The notes under the pieces were generated by a model. The model saw only the letters and a program-made list of their open reading frames with translations. It did not search any database and was not told the DNA's origin. Shown here one piece after another: positions 42,790-56,909 of a DNA stretch of 64,000 nucleotides (the first letter of the stretch is position 1; each line of letters starts with the position of its first letter). A program made the translations under genes and the position numbers. The DNA comes from Rothia mucilaginosa (lineage in GTDB: Bacteria; Actinomycetota; Actinomycetes; Actinomycetales; Micrococcaceae): assembly GCF_019334805.1 (NCBI RefSeq), contig NZ_CP079822.1, forward strand, positions 1,612,001-1,676,000, read 5' to 3'.

Positions 42790-45630
42790 ATGTCCTTTAT
42801 TGAACGTCATCTCGGCCCCCGTTCCGCAGACGCAGAGCAGATGCTCGAAACCCTCGGATATTCTTCCCTGGATGCGCTGATGGACGCTGTTGTCCCCTCT
42901 CAGATTCGCCTTGACGGCGATCTGCAGCTGCCTGCTCCGCTGTCGGAGCATGAGGCTCAGGCAAAGATTGCCGGCTATGCAGCGAAGAATAAGGTTCTTG
43001 CCCAGATGATTGGTGCCGGATACTACGATGCTGTAACTCCCGCGGTTCTGCGCCGTAACATTCTGGAAAACCCCGGTTTCTACACTTCTTACACCCCGTA
43101 CCAGGCTGAGATTTCTCAGGGTCGTCTGGAGGCTCTGCTGAACTTCCAGAACACCGTGATGGAGCTGACCGGCCTGGAGGTTGCAAACTCCTCCCTGCTG
43201 GATGAGGCATCCGCGGTGGCTGAAGCAGCTGTCATGATGCACCGTGCAAACCGCAAGGTGAAGAACGGCTTCTTCGCTATTGACTCCCGTTGCCTGCCTC
43301 AGGTTATTTCAGTGACTCGTGGTCGTGCAGAGATGCTCGGCATTCCTTTCGTGATTACTGATTTCTCTGGGGGCCTGCCCGAGGGTGACCTGTACGGTAT
43401 CATCCTGGCGTACCCCGGTAATGAAGGCGAGATTCGCGATATTGAGCCGCTGATTAAGGCCGCTAAGGAGCGTAACGCTCTGGTCACCGTTGTTGCTGAC
43501 CTGCTGGCTCTGACCCTGCTGAAGTCCCCGGGTGAGCTGGGTGCTGATATTGCTGTGGGTAACACTCAGCGTTTCGGTCTGCCTTTCTTCTTCGGTGGCC
43601 CGCACGCAGCGTACATGGCTGTTCACAAGGGTATGGAACGCACTATGCCCGGTCGTCTGGTGGGTGTTTCTAAGGACTCTGCCGGTAAGCCTGCGTACCG
43701 TCTGGCTCTGCAGACTCGTGAGCAGCACATCCGCCGCGAGAAGGCTACTTCTAACATTTGTACTGCTCAGGCTCTGCTGGCGATTGTTGCTGGCGCTTAC
43801 GCGATGTACCACGGTCCTGAGGGACTGCGCGCTATCGCGAACCGTCTGCACACCAACGCCGCTCGCGTTGCTACCGCGCTGAAGGCTGCCGGTTACGGTA
43901 TCGCTCACGACACTTTCTTCGACACGGTCGTGGCGGAGGCTCCTGGCCGCGCTGACGAGCTGGTTGCGAAGGCTCTGGAAGCTGGCGTGAACATCCGCCG
44001 CTTCGACGAGAACCGCATCGGTATTTCCGTGGGTGAGTCTCACGGTGAGGAGCTGCTCAAGGGCCTGGTTGAGGCTCTGGGCGGCACCCTGGGTGAGGCA
44101 GATGCACAGTACGATCTGCCCGCTGAGCTGCTGCGTACCGATGACTACATGCAGCACCCGATTTTCCACAAGTACCGTTCCGAGACCGAGATGATGCGCT
44201 ACCTGCGTCACCTCGCTGACAAGGATCTGGCACTTGACCGCACCATGATTCCGCTGGGTTCGTGCACTATGAAGCTGAACGCGGCCGCTGAGATGGAGCC
44301 CATCTCCTGGCCTGAGTTCGCGAACATCCACCCGCTGGTCCCGGAGAATCAGGCTGAGGGCTGGCACGAGCTGATTAAGGATTTGAGCGAGTGGCTGGTT
44401 GCTATTACCGGTTACGATGCTATCTCGCTGCAGCCGAACTCGGGTGCGACCGGTGAGTACGCTGGTCTGCGCGCTATCCGTTCCTTCCACGAGGCTAACG
44501 GTGACCACGAGCGCGATACCGTCCTGATTCCGCTGTCTGCTCACGGCACCAACGCGGCATCTGCTGCTCTGGCTGGTCTGAAGGTTGCCGGTGTGGCAAC
44601 TGCGGCTGACGGTTCGATTGATGTTGACGACCTGAAGGCAAAGATTGAGAAGTACGGCCCCAAGGTTGCCGGCATCATGATTACCTACCCTTCCACTCAC
44701 GGTGTGTTTGAGGAGCAGGTTGCTGAGGTTTGCCAGCTGGTTCACGAGGCTGGCGGCCAGGTGTACCTGGATGGCGCGAACCTGAACGCTCAGATGGGCT
44801 TCGCTCAGCCCGGTAAGTTCGGCGGCGACGTTTCGCACCTGAACCTGCACAAGACCTTCTCCATTCCTCACGGTGGTGGCGGCCCCGGTGTTGGCCCGCT
44901 GGCTGTTCGTGAGCACTTGGCGAAGTTCCTGCCCGGTGACGCATACCATGCTGACGCTGAGGGTAAGCTCCCCAATGACGCTGCACTGCCGATTTCGCAG
45001 GCGTTCTTCGGTTCTGCCGGCGTTCTGCCGATTAGCTGGATGTACATTGCGATGACTGGCGCTCAGGGTCTGAAGGACTCTTCGCAGTACGCGGTGCTGA
45101 ATGCTAACTACATTGCGAAGAAGCTCAATGATAAGTACCCGGTGCTGTACACCGGCCCCGGCGGTCTGGTCGCTCACGAGTGCATCCTGGATCTGCGTCA
45201 GCTGACCGATCAGTCTCATGTGACCGCTGAGGATGTCTGCAAGCGTCTGATGGACTTCGGCTTCCACGCTCCGACTCTGGCGTTCCCGGTTCCGGGCACC
45301 CTGATGGTTGAGCCGACTGAGTCTGAGTCGAAGGAAGAGCTGGACCGTTTCATTGAGGCAATGGAGACCATCTACGACGAGATTATCGAGGTGGCTGAGG
45401 GCAAGGTCGCTGTGGAGGATTCGGTTCTGCGCAACGCACCGCACACCGTTGATGTGGTAAGCGCTGATGAGTGGGATCGCCCCTACAGCCGTACCCAGGC
45501 AGCTTTCCCGGTTCCGAGCCTGCGCGCTAACAAGTACTTCACTTCGGTGGGTCGTATTGATGGCGCTGGCGGTGACCGTAACTTCGTGTGCGAATGCCCC
45601 CCGATGGAGGCTTTCGATCTGGAAGCATAA
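42790..45630 (+). CDS. gcvP: glycine dehydrogenase (decarboxylating), P-protein
   Basis: A 946-residue single-chain P-protein, the PLP enzyme that decarboxylates glycine and passes the aminomethyl group to lipoylated GcvH. Both fused halves are present: the N-terminal half (FIERHLGPRSADAEQMLETL, YTPYQAEISQGRLEALLNFQ) and the catalytic half with HLNLHKTFSIPHGGGGPGVG, which holds the PLP Lys. ATG 42790 follows AGGAGAATCC. Its 285-bp upstream region shows no tandem glycine-riboswitch pattern. gcvT follows after 172 bp. Confidence 0.96.
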   Translation: MSFIERHLGPRSADAEQMLETLGYSSLDALMDAVVPSQIRLDGDLQLPAPLSEHEAQAKIAGYAAKNKVLAQMIGAGYYDAVTPAVLRRNILENPGFYTSYTPYQAEISQGRLEALLNFQNTVMELTGLEVANSSLLDEASAVAEAAVMMHRANRKVKNGFFAIDSRCLPQVISVTRGRAEMLGIPFVITDFSGGLPEGDLYGIILAYPGNEGEIRDIEPLIKAAKERNALVTVVADLLALTLLKSPGELGADIAVGNTQRFGLPFFFGGPHAAYMAVHKGMERTMPGRLVGVSKDSAGKPAYRLALQTREQHIRREKATSNICTAQALLAIVAGAYAMYHGPEGLRAIANRLHTNAARVATALKAAGYGIAHDTFFDTVVAEAPGRADELVAKALEAGVNIRRFDENRIGISVGESHGEELLKGLVEALGGTLGEADAQYDLPAELLRTDDYMQHPIFHKYRSETEMMRYLRHLADKDLALDRTMIPLGSCTMKLNAAAEMEPISWPEFANIHPLVPENQAEGWHELIKDLSEWLVAITGYDAISLQPNSGATGEYAGLRAIRSFHEANGDHERDTVLIPLSAHGTNAASAALAGLKVAGVATAADGSIDVDDLKAKIEKYGPKVAGIMITYPSTHGVFEEQVAEVCQLVHEAGGQVYLDGANLNAQMGFAQPGKFGGDVSHLNLHKTFSIPHGGGGPGVGPLAVREHLAKFLPGDAYHADAEGKLPNDAALPISQAFFGSAGVLPISWMYIAMTGAQGLKDSSQYAVLNANYIAKKLNDKYPVLYTGPGGLVAHECILDLRQLTDQSHVTAEDVCKRLMDFGFHAPTLAFPVPGTLMVEPTESESKEELDRFIEAMETIYDEIIEVAEGKVAVEDSVLRNAPHTVDVVSADEWDRPYSRTQAAFPVPSLRANKYFTSVGRIDGAGGDRNFVCECPPMEAFDLEA

Positions 45631-45675
45631 GGAGCCTATAACGCTCCTGGGTAGGCTGTAGCGGTCTACCCGCCT

Positions 45676-45705
45676 CACCCGTCCTCAGATTTCTGGGGAC
45701 GGGTG
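45676..45705 (+). other. strong hairpin between gcvP and gcvT
   Basis: CACCCGTCCTCAGA pairs with TCTGGGGACGGGTG (one G-U), about 13 bp with a tight loop. No T-run follows (GGGGTCGCC), so it is more likely an intercistronic stem than a terminator. Confidence 0.6.
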
Positions 45706-45802
45706 GGGGTCGCCTCCGCAGCGTATCTCGTGTCTGTGGGGGTGAACTAAATCTACGACGATTGAACGATAACAGCACAAGGCTGTGCGTGAGGAGAACC
45801 TA

Positions 45803-46921
45803 ATGTCCCCCAAGAAGACCTCCCTGTACCCGGTTCACGAGAAGCTGGGCGCTTCTTTCACCGACTTTGGTGGCTGGGATATGCCCCTGAAGTATGCTAA
45901 CGACGTTGCTGAGCACGAGGCTGTCCGTACTCGTGCCGGTATTTTCGACCTGTCTCACATGGGTGAGTTCCGTGTGACCGGCCCGGATGCGGGTGCGTTC
46001 CTGGATTACGCTCTGGTGTCGAACATGTCCATCCTGAAGGTCGGTAAGGCAAAGTACTCGATCCTGGTCAACGACAAGGGCGGCGTGATTGACGACCTGA
46101 TTACTTACCGTCTGGGCGATGAAGAGTTCATGGTTGTTCCGAACGCTGCGAACATTGACACTGACTTCGCGGCGATGAGCGAGCGCCTGGGTGATTTCAA
46201 CGTTGAGTTTGTGAATGAGTCGGAGCAGACTTCTCTGGTGGCTGTTCAGGGTCCTCGTGCTGAGGAGATTCTGCTGGCTGCTGGCGTGTCTGATGAAGAG
46301 GCTGTCCGTGAGCTGAAGTACTACGCTTCGGTACCGCTGACTGTTGCCGGCGTTGATGTTTTGCTGGCTCGTACCGGTTACACCGGTGAGGATGGCTTCG
46401 AGCTGTTCGTTCCGAATGAGAACGCTGTTGAGCTGTGGGATAAGCTGGCTGCTGCCGGTGAGCCTTTCGGTATGATTCCTGCCGGTCTGGCTTCTCGTGA
46501 CTCCCTGCGTCTTGAAGCTGGTATGCCGCTGTACGGTCACGAGCTGGGTCTTGAGATTACTCCGTTTGAGTCCGGTTTGGGTCGCCTGGTTGAGATTGCT
46601 CTGGAGAAGAAGGCTGCTAACTTTGTGGGTCGTGAGGCTCTGACTGAGTTGGCTAAGAGTGAATCGAAGCGTATCCTGGTTGGTCTGAAGGCTCAGGCGA
46701 AGCGTCCTGCTCGTGCCGGTTCTAAGCTGGTGGATGCTGAAGGTAATGAGATTGGTGAGGTTACCTCCGGTATTCCTTCCCCGACTTTGGGCTTCCCGAT
46801 TGCTATGGCGCTGGTGAACCGTGAGTTCTCTGAGGTTGGCTCTACTGTGGATGTTGATATCCGCGGTAAGCGTGCTCCGTTTGATGTTGTGGCTCTGCCG
46901 TTCTACAAGCGTGAGAAGTAA
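45803..46921 (+). CDS. gcvT: aminomethyltransferase, glycine cleavage T-protein
   Basis: A 372-residue T-protein that releases ammonia from the GcvH-bound intermediate and forms 5,10-methylene-tetrahydrofolate. [16 protein letters not shown] near the N-terminus, [13 protein letters not shown] with the active-site Asp region, [15 protein letters not shown] and [20 protein letters not shown] are all typical. ATG 45803 follows GTGAGGAGAACC. The spacer from gcvP is too short for gcvH, which is not found in this window. A terminator follows. Confidence 0.95.
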   Translation: MSPKKTSLYPVHEKLGASFTDFGGWDMPLKYANDVAEHEAVRTRAGIFDLSHMGEFRVTGPDAGAFLDYALVSNMSILKVGKAKYSILVNDKGGVIDDLITYRLGDEEFMVVPNAANIDTDFAAMSERLGDFNVEFVNESEQTSLVAVQGPRAEEILLAAGVSDEEAVRELKYYASVPLTVAGVDVLLARTGYTGEDGFELFVPNENAVELWDKLAAAGEPFGMIPAGLASRDSLRLEAGMPLYGHELGLEITPFESGLGRLVEIALEKKAANFVGREALTELAKSESKRILVGLKAQAKRPARAGSKLVDAEGNEIGEVTSGIPSPTLGFPIAMALVNREFSEVGSTVDVDIRGKRAPFDVVALPFYKREK

Positions 46922-46952
46922 GAGTTTTTCTGCAGATAATCTGTAGGGTAGA

Positions 46953-46986
46953 GGCGTCGTGTCCCGTGTGGGCACGGCGCCTTTTC
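46953..46986 (+). terminator. terminator of gcvT
   Basis: GGCGTCGTG-TCCC pairs with GGGCACGGCGCC (with wobble pairs) and is followed by TTTTCT. Confidence 0.75.
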
Positions 46987-47045
46987 TGCGCCGTGAGGTG
47001 GGCGTTGAATAGCGAGGGAGGGCGTGAGGTGTTCTGAACCTTAGT

Positions 47046-47073
47046 TTGTGATGGTTCTGAAGTGCGTTAGGAT
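47046..47073 (+). promoter_or_regulatory. promoter of sdaA
   Basis: TTGTGA (47046-47051), 16 bp, then TAGGAT (47068-47073). The leader would be about 115 nt. Confidence 0.45.
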
Positions 47074-47196
47074 TAGAGCGGCCAGTCAAGGGTGATTGTC
47101 CGCACTTATAGGCCGTCGCTTGGTGGGCTGCTCCTCCGTTGAAGGGCGCGTATCTTTTGGTGCGGTGCACAGACATTTTTATTTGAAGGACAGAAC

Positions 47197-48693
47197 ATGG
47201 CTATTAACCAGAGCGCACCCAGCAGTGCCCAGAAGAAGGCAGAGGCTCTGCCGTACGACATCAGTGTTTTTGAGATGTTCAGCATTGGTGTGGGTCCTTC
47301 GAGCTCGCATACGGTCGGTCCGATGCGCGCTTCGAACCGTTTTGTGGCGGAGCTGATTGATGAGGGCCTGCTGGACCGTGTGACGGGTGTGCACGTGGAT
47401 CTGTATGGTTCGTTGGCGGCTACGGGCGCTGGTCACGGCACGATGAGCGCTGCGTTGAAGGGTCTGTGTGGTTTTGTTCCGGAGACGATCAATATTGCTG
47501 ATTCTGAGGCGATGATTGAGCGTAATAGCGTGGATGGCACGTTGCCTCTGGCGGGTTACCCCTCCTCTGCTTACGGTGTGAGTGCTCCCGGTGGTGAGGA
47601 TCAGAAGGTGTACGGCCCGGTGGTGAAGTACCGTGAGCTGGATATGACTCTGCGCCCTCTGACGGTTCTTCCGCGCCATACGAACGGTATGAAGATTGCG
47701 GCGTTTGCGGGTGAGCAGCTGCTGTTGGAGCGTACCTACTATTCGATTGGTGGCGGTTTCATTGTTGAGGGTGATGAGGAGGCGACCGGTGGCGCGTCGC
47801 TGATGAACCCTCCGTATCCGTTTGGTTCGGCGGCTGAGCTGCTGGAGATGGCGAATGATGCTGGCTTGTCTATTGCGCAGTTGAAGATGGCGAATGAGTG
47901 TTCGCTGCGTTCTGAGCAGGAGGTCCGCGATGGCATCCTGCATATCTACCGTGTGATGAAGGAATGTATTGGTTCTTCGTTGGCGCGTGTGGGTTATTTG
48001 CCTGGTCCTTTGAAGGTGCGTTGCCGTGCGGGTGCTTGGCATCGTGATTTGATGGTGGAGGACCCGGCGAAGTCTCCTGAGTTTGCTATTGACTGGGTGA
48101 ACCTGATTGCTTTGGCGGTTAATGAGGAGAATGCTTTTGGTGGTCGTGTGGTGACTGCTCCGACGAATGGTGCTTCGGGTATTATTCCGGCGGTGTTGCA
48201 TTACGCGATGAATTACACGCACGGTATTCGCCATTGTGGTCAGGCTGCTCGTGATCAGGCGGTTGTTGATTTCTTCTTGGCGTCTTCTGCTGTGGGTGTG
48301 CTGTATAAGAAGCGCGCGTCGATTTCTGGTGCTGAGGTTGGTTGCCAGGGTGAGGTGGGTAGTGCTTCCTCAATGGCTGCAGCCGGTTTGGCACAGGTGA
48401 TGGGTGGTACTCCTGAGCAGGTTGAGAATGCTGCTGAGATTGCGATGGAGCACAACCTGGGTCTGACCTGTGACCCGGTGGGTGGTTTGGTACAGATTCC
48501 GTGTATTGAGCGTAATGCGATGGCGGCGTCGAATGCTGTGACGGCTGCTCGTATGGCGTTGCGTGGTGATGGTACGCACCGTGTGTCGTTGGATCAGGTG
48601 ATTGAGACGATGCGTCAGACCGGTTTGGATATGTCTCACCGTTATAAGGAGACGTCTATGGGTGGTTTGGCTGTGAATGTGGTGGAATGCTAG
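47197..48693 (+). CDS. sdaA: L-serine ammonia-lyase (single chain, Fe-S)
   Basis: A 498-residue L-serine dehydratase with fused beta and alpha domains, deaminating serine to pyruvate. The N-terminal SIGVGPSSSHTVGPMRAS is the beta domain signature. The alpha domain carries the [4Fe-4S] cysteines in EVGCQGEVGSASS and LTCDPVGGLVQIPCIERN. The C-terminus ends in VNVVEC, with a Cys at the very end as in enzymes where the tail Cys ligates the cluster. ATG 47197 follows TTGAAGGACAGAAC. Next to gcvP-gcvT it would complete glycine to serine to pyruvate flow once serine hydroxymethyltransferase acts. Confidence 0.95.
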   Translation: MAINQSAPSSAQKKAEALPYDISVFEMFSIGVGPSSSHTVGPMRASNRFVAELIDEGLLDRVTGVHVDLYGSLAATGAGHGTMSAALKGLCGFVPETINIADSEAMIERNSVDGTLPLAGYPSSAYGVSAPGGEDQKVYGPVVKYRELDMTLRPLTVLPRHTNGMKIAAFAGEQLLLERTYYSIGGGFIVEGDEEATGGASLMNPPYPFGSAAELLEMANDAGLSIAQLKMANECSLRSEQEVRDGILHIYRVMKECIGSSLARVGYLPGPLKVRCRAGAWHRDLMVEDPAKSPEFAIDWVNLIALAVNEENAFGGRVVTAPTNGASGIIPAVLHYAMNYTHGIRHCGQAARDQAVVDFFLASSAVGVLYKKRASISGAEVGCQGEVGSASSMAAAGLAQVMGGTPEQVENAAEIAMEHNLGLTCDPVGGLVQIPCIERNAMAASNAVTAARMALRGDGTHRVSLDQVIETMRQTGLDMSHRYKETSMGGLAVNVVEC

Positions 48694-48734
48694 GTGCAGG
48701 CTGTGGCAGGTTTGCACTCCTGATGAGGGTGTGG

Positions 48735-48763
48735 TAGACAGAAGGGATTTCTTCCTGTATCGT
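48735..48763 (+). promoter_or_regulatory. promoter of rpoB-rpoC
   Basis: TAGACA (48735-48740), 17 bp, then TATCGT (48758-48763), giving a leader of about 180 nt before rpoB. Confidence 0.5.
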
Positions 48764-48950
48764 TAGTATTTACGCTTTCCCTAACCTTTGTGCCTTCATA
48801 TAGCGGTGGGCACGGGCTGAAGGTGACGTTTTTCCGTCCGACTCTATAGCTTCGAGCACCGTTCTATTCGGGGGCTGAGGTTGTCGTGTCGCCGGTAATG
48901 TCGCCGGGAGGCTGATTGCTAACAGACATGTCTGTGGAAGGATCCCCATT

Positions 48951-51900
48951 TTGGTCGCTTCGAGCACCTCTAACCATGACGCCGCTAACGGCGCAGAGAA
49001 CGTCTCGCGCCGAATTTCATTCGCGAAGATTAACGAACCGCTGAAGGTTCCCAACCTGCTTGCTATCCAGACCGATAGCTTCGACCGCCTCGTTGGTAAC
49101 GAGCGCTGGGCGGAGCGTCTGGAGAAGGCGCAGGCTGCTGGTGACACTTCTGTCCCCGCTCAGTCCGGTCTGGCTGAGATTTTTGAAGAAATCTCCCCGA
49201 TTCGTGACTTCCAGGAGACTATGCAGCTCTCCTTCTCTGAGCCTGAGTTTGCTGACCCCAAGTACTCCGTTGAGGAGTGCAAGGACCGCGACGCAACTTA
49301 CTCGGCTCCGCTGTACATTAAGGCTGAATTCATGAACCTCGCTACTGGCGAGGTCAAGCAGCAGACCCTGTTCATGGGCGACTTCCCCCTGATGACCGAG
49401 GCCGGTACCTTCGTTATTAACGGTACTGAGCGTGTGGTCGTTTCTCAGCTGGTGCGTTCCCCCGGTGCTTACTTCGAGAAGGCTCCGGACCGTACCTCCG
49501 ATAAGGACATTTACTCTGCCCGCGTGATTCCTTCCCGCGGTGCATGGTTTGAGCTTGAGATTGATAAGCGCGACCAGGTGGGCGTGCGTCTGGACCGTAA
49601 GCGTAAGCAGTCTGTGACTGTTCTGCTGAAGGCTCTGGGCTGGACCGAGTCCAAGATCCTGGCTGAGTTCGGTCAGTACGACTCCATCCGCGCAACCCTG
49701 GAGAAGGACTCCGTCAAGGACCGCGACGAGGCTCTGCTGGATATCTACCGCAAGCTGCGTCCGGGCGAACCCCCGACGGTTGAAGCTGCCCAGGCTCTGC
49801 TGGACAACATGTACTTCACCCCGCGCCGCTACGACCTGGCGAAGGTTGGCCGTTACAAGCTGAACCGTAAGCTCGGCGTGGACGTTCCCATGGATTCCCC
49901 CGAGGCTTCCGTTCTGAGCCAGGATGACATCGCTCAGATGATTCGTTACCTCTGCGCTCTGCACGCAGGCGAGACCACCATCCCCGGCGTCCGCGACGGT
50001 GAGGAGATCTCCCTCAAGATCGATATCGACGACATCGACCACTTCGGTAACCGTCGTATCCGCACCGTGGGTGAGCTGATTGAGAATCAGATTCGTACCG
50101 GTCTGTCCCGTATGGAGCGCGTGGTTCGCGAGCGCATGACCACCCAGGACGTGGACGCTATCACCCCGCAGTCTCTGGTGAACATCCGCCCCGTCGTGGC
50201 AGCTATCAAGGAGTTCTTCGGTACTTCTCAGCTGTCGCAGTTCATGGACCAGAACAACCCGCTGGCAGGTCTGACCCACAAGCGTCGTCTGTCCGCACTG
50301 GGCCCGGGCGGTCTGTCCCGTGACCGTGCAGGCATGGAAGTTCGAGACGTCCACCCCTCGCACTACGGTCGTATGTGCCCCATTGAAACCCCTGAAGGCC
50401 CGAACATTGGTCTGATTGGTTCGCTGGCAACCTACGGTCGCATCAACTCCTTCGGTTTCATTGAGACCCCCTACCGCGTGGTGACTGACGGCCGCGTGAC
50501 CGATGAGGTCCGCTACCTAACCGCTGACGATGAGAAGGGTGTCGTCATTGCGCAGGCAAACGCACCGCTGAACCCTGACCGCACCTTCGCTGAGAACGAG
50601 GTTCTCTGCCGTGCGGGTGACGGTTCGGGTGAAGCTGTTATGGTTGCTCCCGGCGCCGTACAGTACATGGACGTTTCCCCGCGCCAGATGGTGTCTGTGG
50701 CTACCGCCCTGATTCCTTACCTGGAGCACGACGACGCTAACCGAGCACTGATGGGTGCTAACATGCAGCGTCAGGCTGTGCCCCTGCTGGAGTCTGAGGC
50801 TCCCGTGGTTGGTACCGGTATGGAGAAGTACGCAGCACTGGATTCCGGTGACTCCGTGCTCGCGAAGAAGCCCGGTGTGGTTTCCTCCGTGGACGCTAAG
50901 ACCGTTATCGTCCGTAATGACGACGGTTCTGTCTCCACCTACCCGATCATGAAGTTCTCCCGTTCGAACCCGGGTAACTGCTACAACCAGCGCGTTGTGG
51001 TGAAGGAAGGCCAGCGCGTCGAATACCGCGACGTTATTGCTGACGGCCCCTCCACCGACGGCGGCGAGCTGGCACTGGGTAAGAACCTGCTCGTGGCATA
51101 CATGCCGTGGGAAGGCCTGAACTACGAGGATGCGATCATCCTCTCCCAGCGCATGGTGTCTGAGGACGTGCTGACCTCGATTCACATTGAGGAGCACGAG
51201 ATTGACGCCCGCGACACCAAGCTGGGCCCCGAGGAGATTACCCGCGACATTCCGAACGTGTCCGAGGATGTTCTCTCGGCTCTGGACGAGCGCGGCATCA
51301 TCCACATCGGTGCTGAGGTTGAGGCTGGCGACATCCTCGTCGGTAAGGTCACCCCCAAGGGCGAGACCGAGCTGACCCCCGAGGAGCGCCTGCTGCGCGC
51401 AATCTTCGGCGAGAAGTCTCGCGAGGTTCGCGACACCTCCCTGAAGGTTCCTCACGGCGAGTCCGGTACCGTCATCGGTATCCGCATCTTCGACCGCGAG
51501 AGCAACGATGAGGACGATCTGCCCCCGGGCGTGAACCAGCTGGTCCGCGTGTACGTGGCTCAGAAGCGTAAGATTACCGACGGCGACAAGCTTGCAGGCC
51601 GCCACGGTAACAAGGGTGTTATTTCCAAGATTCTGCCGATTGAGGATATGCCCTTCCTGGAAGACGGTACCCCCGTGGATGTCATCCTGAACCCGCTGGG
51701 CGTGCCCGGTCGTATGAACATTGGTCAGGTTCTGGAAGTCCACACCGGTTGGCTGGCTAAGCAGGGTTGGAAGATTGAGGGCGAGCCCGAATGGCTCAAG
51801 CACATGCCGAACTTCCCGAAGGAATCCGGCCCGACCCGCCTGGCAACCCCGGTGTTCGACGGTGCCCACGAGGACGAGCTGTTCGACCTCATGGATCACT

Positions 51901-52457
51901 CGAACCCGAACCGCGATGGCGACCGTCTAATCAACCGTTCCGGTAAGGCACGTCTGATTGACGGCCGTTCCGGTGAGCCGTTCCCGGACCCGATTTCGGT
52001 TGGTTACCAGTACATCCTGAAGCTGCACCACCTGGTGGATGACAAGATTCACGCTCGTTCCACCGGTCCGTACTCGATGATTACCCAGCAGCCCCTGGGT
52101 GGTAAGGCGCAGTTCGGTGGTCAGCGCTTCGGTGAGATGGAAGTGTGGGCGCTGGAGGCATACGGCGCCGCATACACCCTGCAGGAAATCCTGACCGTCA
52201 AGTCCGATGACGTGGCGGGCCGCGTGAAGGTTTACGAGGCTATCGTGAAGGGCGAGAACATCCCTGAGCCGGGTATCCCCGAATCCTTCAAGGTTCTTAT
52301 CAAGGAAATGCAGTCTCTGTGCCTGAACGTCGAGGTGCTCTCCACCGACGGCAAGATTATTGAGATGAGCGACTCGGAGGAAGAAGGCTTCCGGGCAGCA
52401 GAAGATATGGGCGTGAGCCTGACCCACGACGAGCCTAGCTCCGTCGACGAGGCATAA
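48951..52457 (+). CDS. rpoB: RNA polymerase beta subunit
   Basis: A 1,168-residue beta subunit. The rifampicin pocket near residues 424-450 reads [20 protein letters not shown] then [12 protein letters not shown]. The positions equivalent to E. coli Asp516, His526 and Ser531 are wild type, so no classical rifampicin-resistance change is seen. The C-terminal [19 protein letters not shown] is conserved. Translation starts at a TTG (48951) behind GGAAGGATCC, which gives the VASSTSN N-terminus seen in relatives. An intercistronic hairpin separates it from rpoC. Confidence 0.97.
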   Translation: MVASSTSNHDAANGAENVSRRISFAKINEPLKVPNLLAIQTDSFDRLVGNERWAERLEKAQAAGDTSVPAQSGLAEIFEEISPIRDFQETMQLSFSEPEFADPKYSVEECKDRDATYSAPLYIKAEFMNLATGEVKQQTLFMGDFPLMTEAGTFVINGTERVVVSQLVRSPGAYFEKAPDRTSDKDIYSARVIPSRGAWFELEIDKRDQVGVRLDRKRKQSVTVLLKALGWTESKILAEFGQYDSIRATLEKDSVKDRDEALLDIYRKLRPGEPPTVEAAQALLDNMYFTPRRYDLAKVGRYKLNRKLGVDVPMDSPEASVLSQDDIAQMIRYLCALHAGETTIPGVRDGEEISLKIDIDDIDHFGNRRIRTVGELIENQIRTGLSRMERVVRERMTTQDVDAITPQSLVNIRPVVAAIKEFFGTSQLSQFMDQNNPLAGLTHKRRLSALGPGGLSRDRAGMEVRDVHPSHYGRMCPIETPEGPNIGLIGSLATYGRINSFGFIETPYRVVTDGRVTDEVRYLTADDEKGVVIAQANAPLNPDRTFAENEVLCRAGDGSGEAVMVAPGAVQYMDVSPRQMVSVATALIPYLEHDDANRALMGANMQRQAVPLLESEAPVVGTGMEKYAALDSGDSVLAKKPGVVSSVDAKTVIVRNDDGSVSTYPIMKFSRSNPGNCYNQRVVVKEGQRVEYRDVIADGPSTDGGELALGKNLLVAYMPWEGLNYEDAIILSQRMVSEDVLTSIHIEEHEIDARDTKLGPEEITRDIPNVSEDVLSALDERGIIHIGAEVEAGDILVGKVTPKGETELTPEERLLRAIFGEKSREVRDTSLKVPHGESGTVIGIRIFDRESNDEDDLPPGVNQLVRVYVAQKRKITDGDKLAGRHGNKGVISKILPIEDMPFLEDGTPVDVILNPLGVPGRMNIGQVLEVHTGWLAKQGWKIEGEPEWLKHMPNFPKESGPTRLATPVFDGAHEDELFDLMDHSNPNRDGDRLINRSGKARLIDGRSGEPFPDPISVGYQYILKLHHLVDDKIHARSTGPYSMITQQPLGGKAQFGGQRFGEMEVWALEAYGAAYTLQEILTVKSDDVAGRVKVYEAIVKGENIPEPGIPESFKVLIKEMQSLCLNVEVLSTDGKIIEMSDSEEEGFRAAEDMGVSLTHDEPSSVDEA

Positions 52458-52473
52458 GCACCGCCTCCTTCTA

Positions 52474-52521
52474 GGGTGGGGAGCCCCGCATGCGCTCGCG
52501 TGCGTTGTGGGGTTCCCGCCC
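52474..52521 (+). other. intercistronic hairpin between rpoB and rpoC
   Basis: GGGTGGGGAGCCCCGCATGCGC pairs imperfectly with GTGCGTTGTGGGGTTCCCGCCC. No T-run follows, so it is probably a processing or stabilising stem. Confidence 0.5.
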
Positions 52522-52567
52522 GCTAACCCAAGTCTTCAGAAACTTACAGAAAGAGATTAGGACCGAT

Positions 52568-56470
<3,903 letters not shown>

Positions 56471-56527
56471 GGCTTCTGCCATGAGGGGCAGGTTGGGGGT
56501 TTAGGCTCCCGGCCTGGTCCTTGATAA

Positions 56528-56573
56528 AGAACGCGGATACTCGAGTTTGTCTCGGGTATCCGCGTTCTGTGTT
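56528..56573 (+). terminator. rho-independent terminator of rpoB-rpoC
   Basis: AGAACGCGGATAC pairs perfectly with GTATCCGCGTTCT around an internal CGAG/CTCG hairpin, followed by GTGTTT. Confidence 0.9.
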
Positions 56574-56909
56574 TAACGAATAGGTGGGGGAGGGTGGCAT
56601 TCTTTTAAGCGGTACTTTAATATTCTTTATCCTTCAGGGGGAGGTTGTATATTTTTTGCCTAGTGGGTGAATTTATTTATAAAAAAATCATTGGAGTGCA
56701 TTATTTTTCAAATCGGGAAAATTTCTTGACTGGGTAAGAAATTAGGTGGTGATCAAATTTTGTGGAACTCCCTGCAACTCGCCCCAATACAGCCATAAAT
56801 AGAATATCTGCTCGTTTTTCTTTGAGGTATATACAGAATGAATATTCTTGATTTGAACAATGCTAATTTAACTTGGAAAGCCTTTTGACTAGGTTCTATT
56901 CTTGAAGGC
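56574..56909 (+). other. AT-rich spacer upstream of ceramidase gene
   Basis: No gene is seen. The stretch is strikingly AT-rich compared with both neighbours (runs such as TTTATTTATAAAAAAATCATT). The only promoter-like element I trust is immediately before the ceramidase start. The composition could reflect a recently acquired segment or a silenced, regulated promoter region. Confidence 0.5.
56873..56902 (+). promoter_or_regulatory. promoter of ceramidase gene (possibly leaderless)
   Basis: TTGGAA (56873-56878), 18 bp, then TATTCT (56897-56902). The start point would fall at or next to ATG 56910. GAAGG between them is too close to the ATG for a normal ribosome-binding site. Confidence 0.42.

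Noticed and set aside
50218..50310. Possible rifampicin-resistance changes in rpoB
   Set aside because: The resistance-determining region reads wild type at the main positions.
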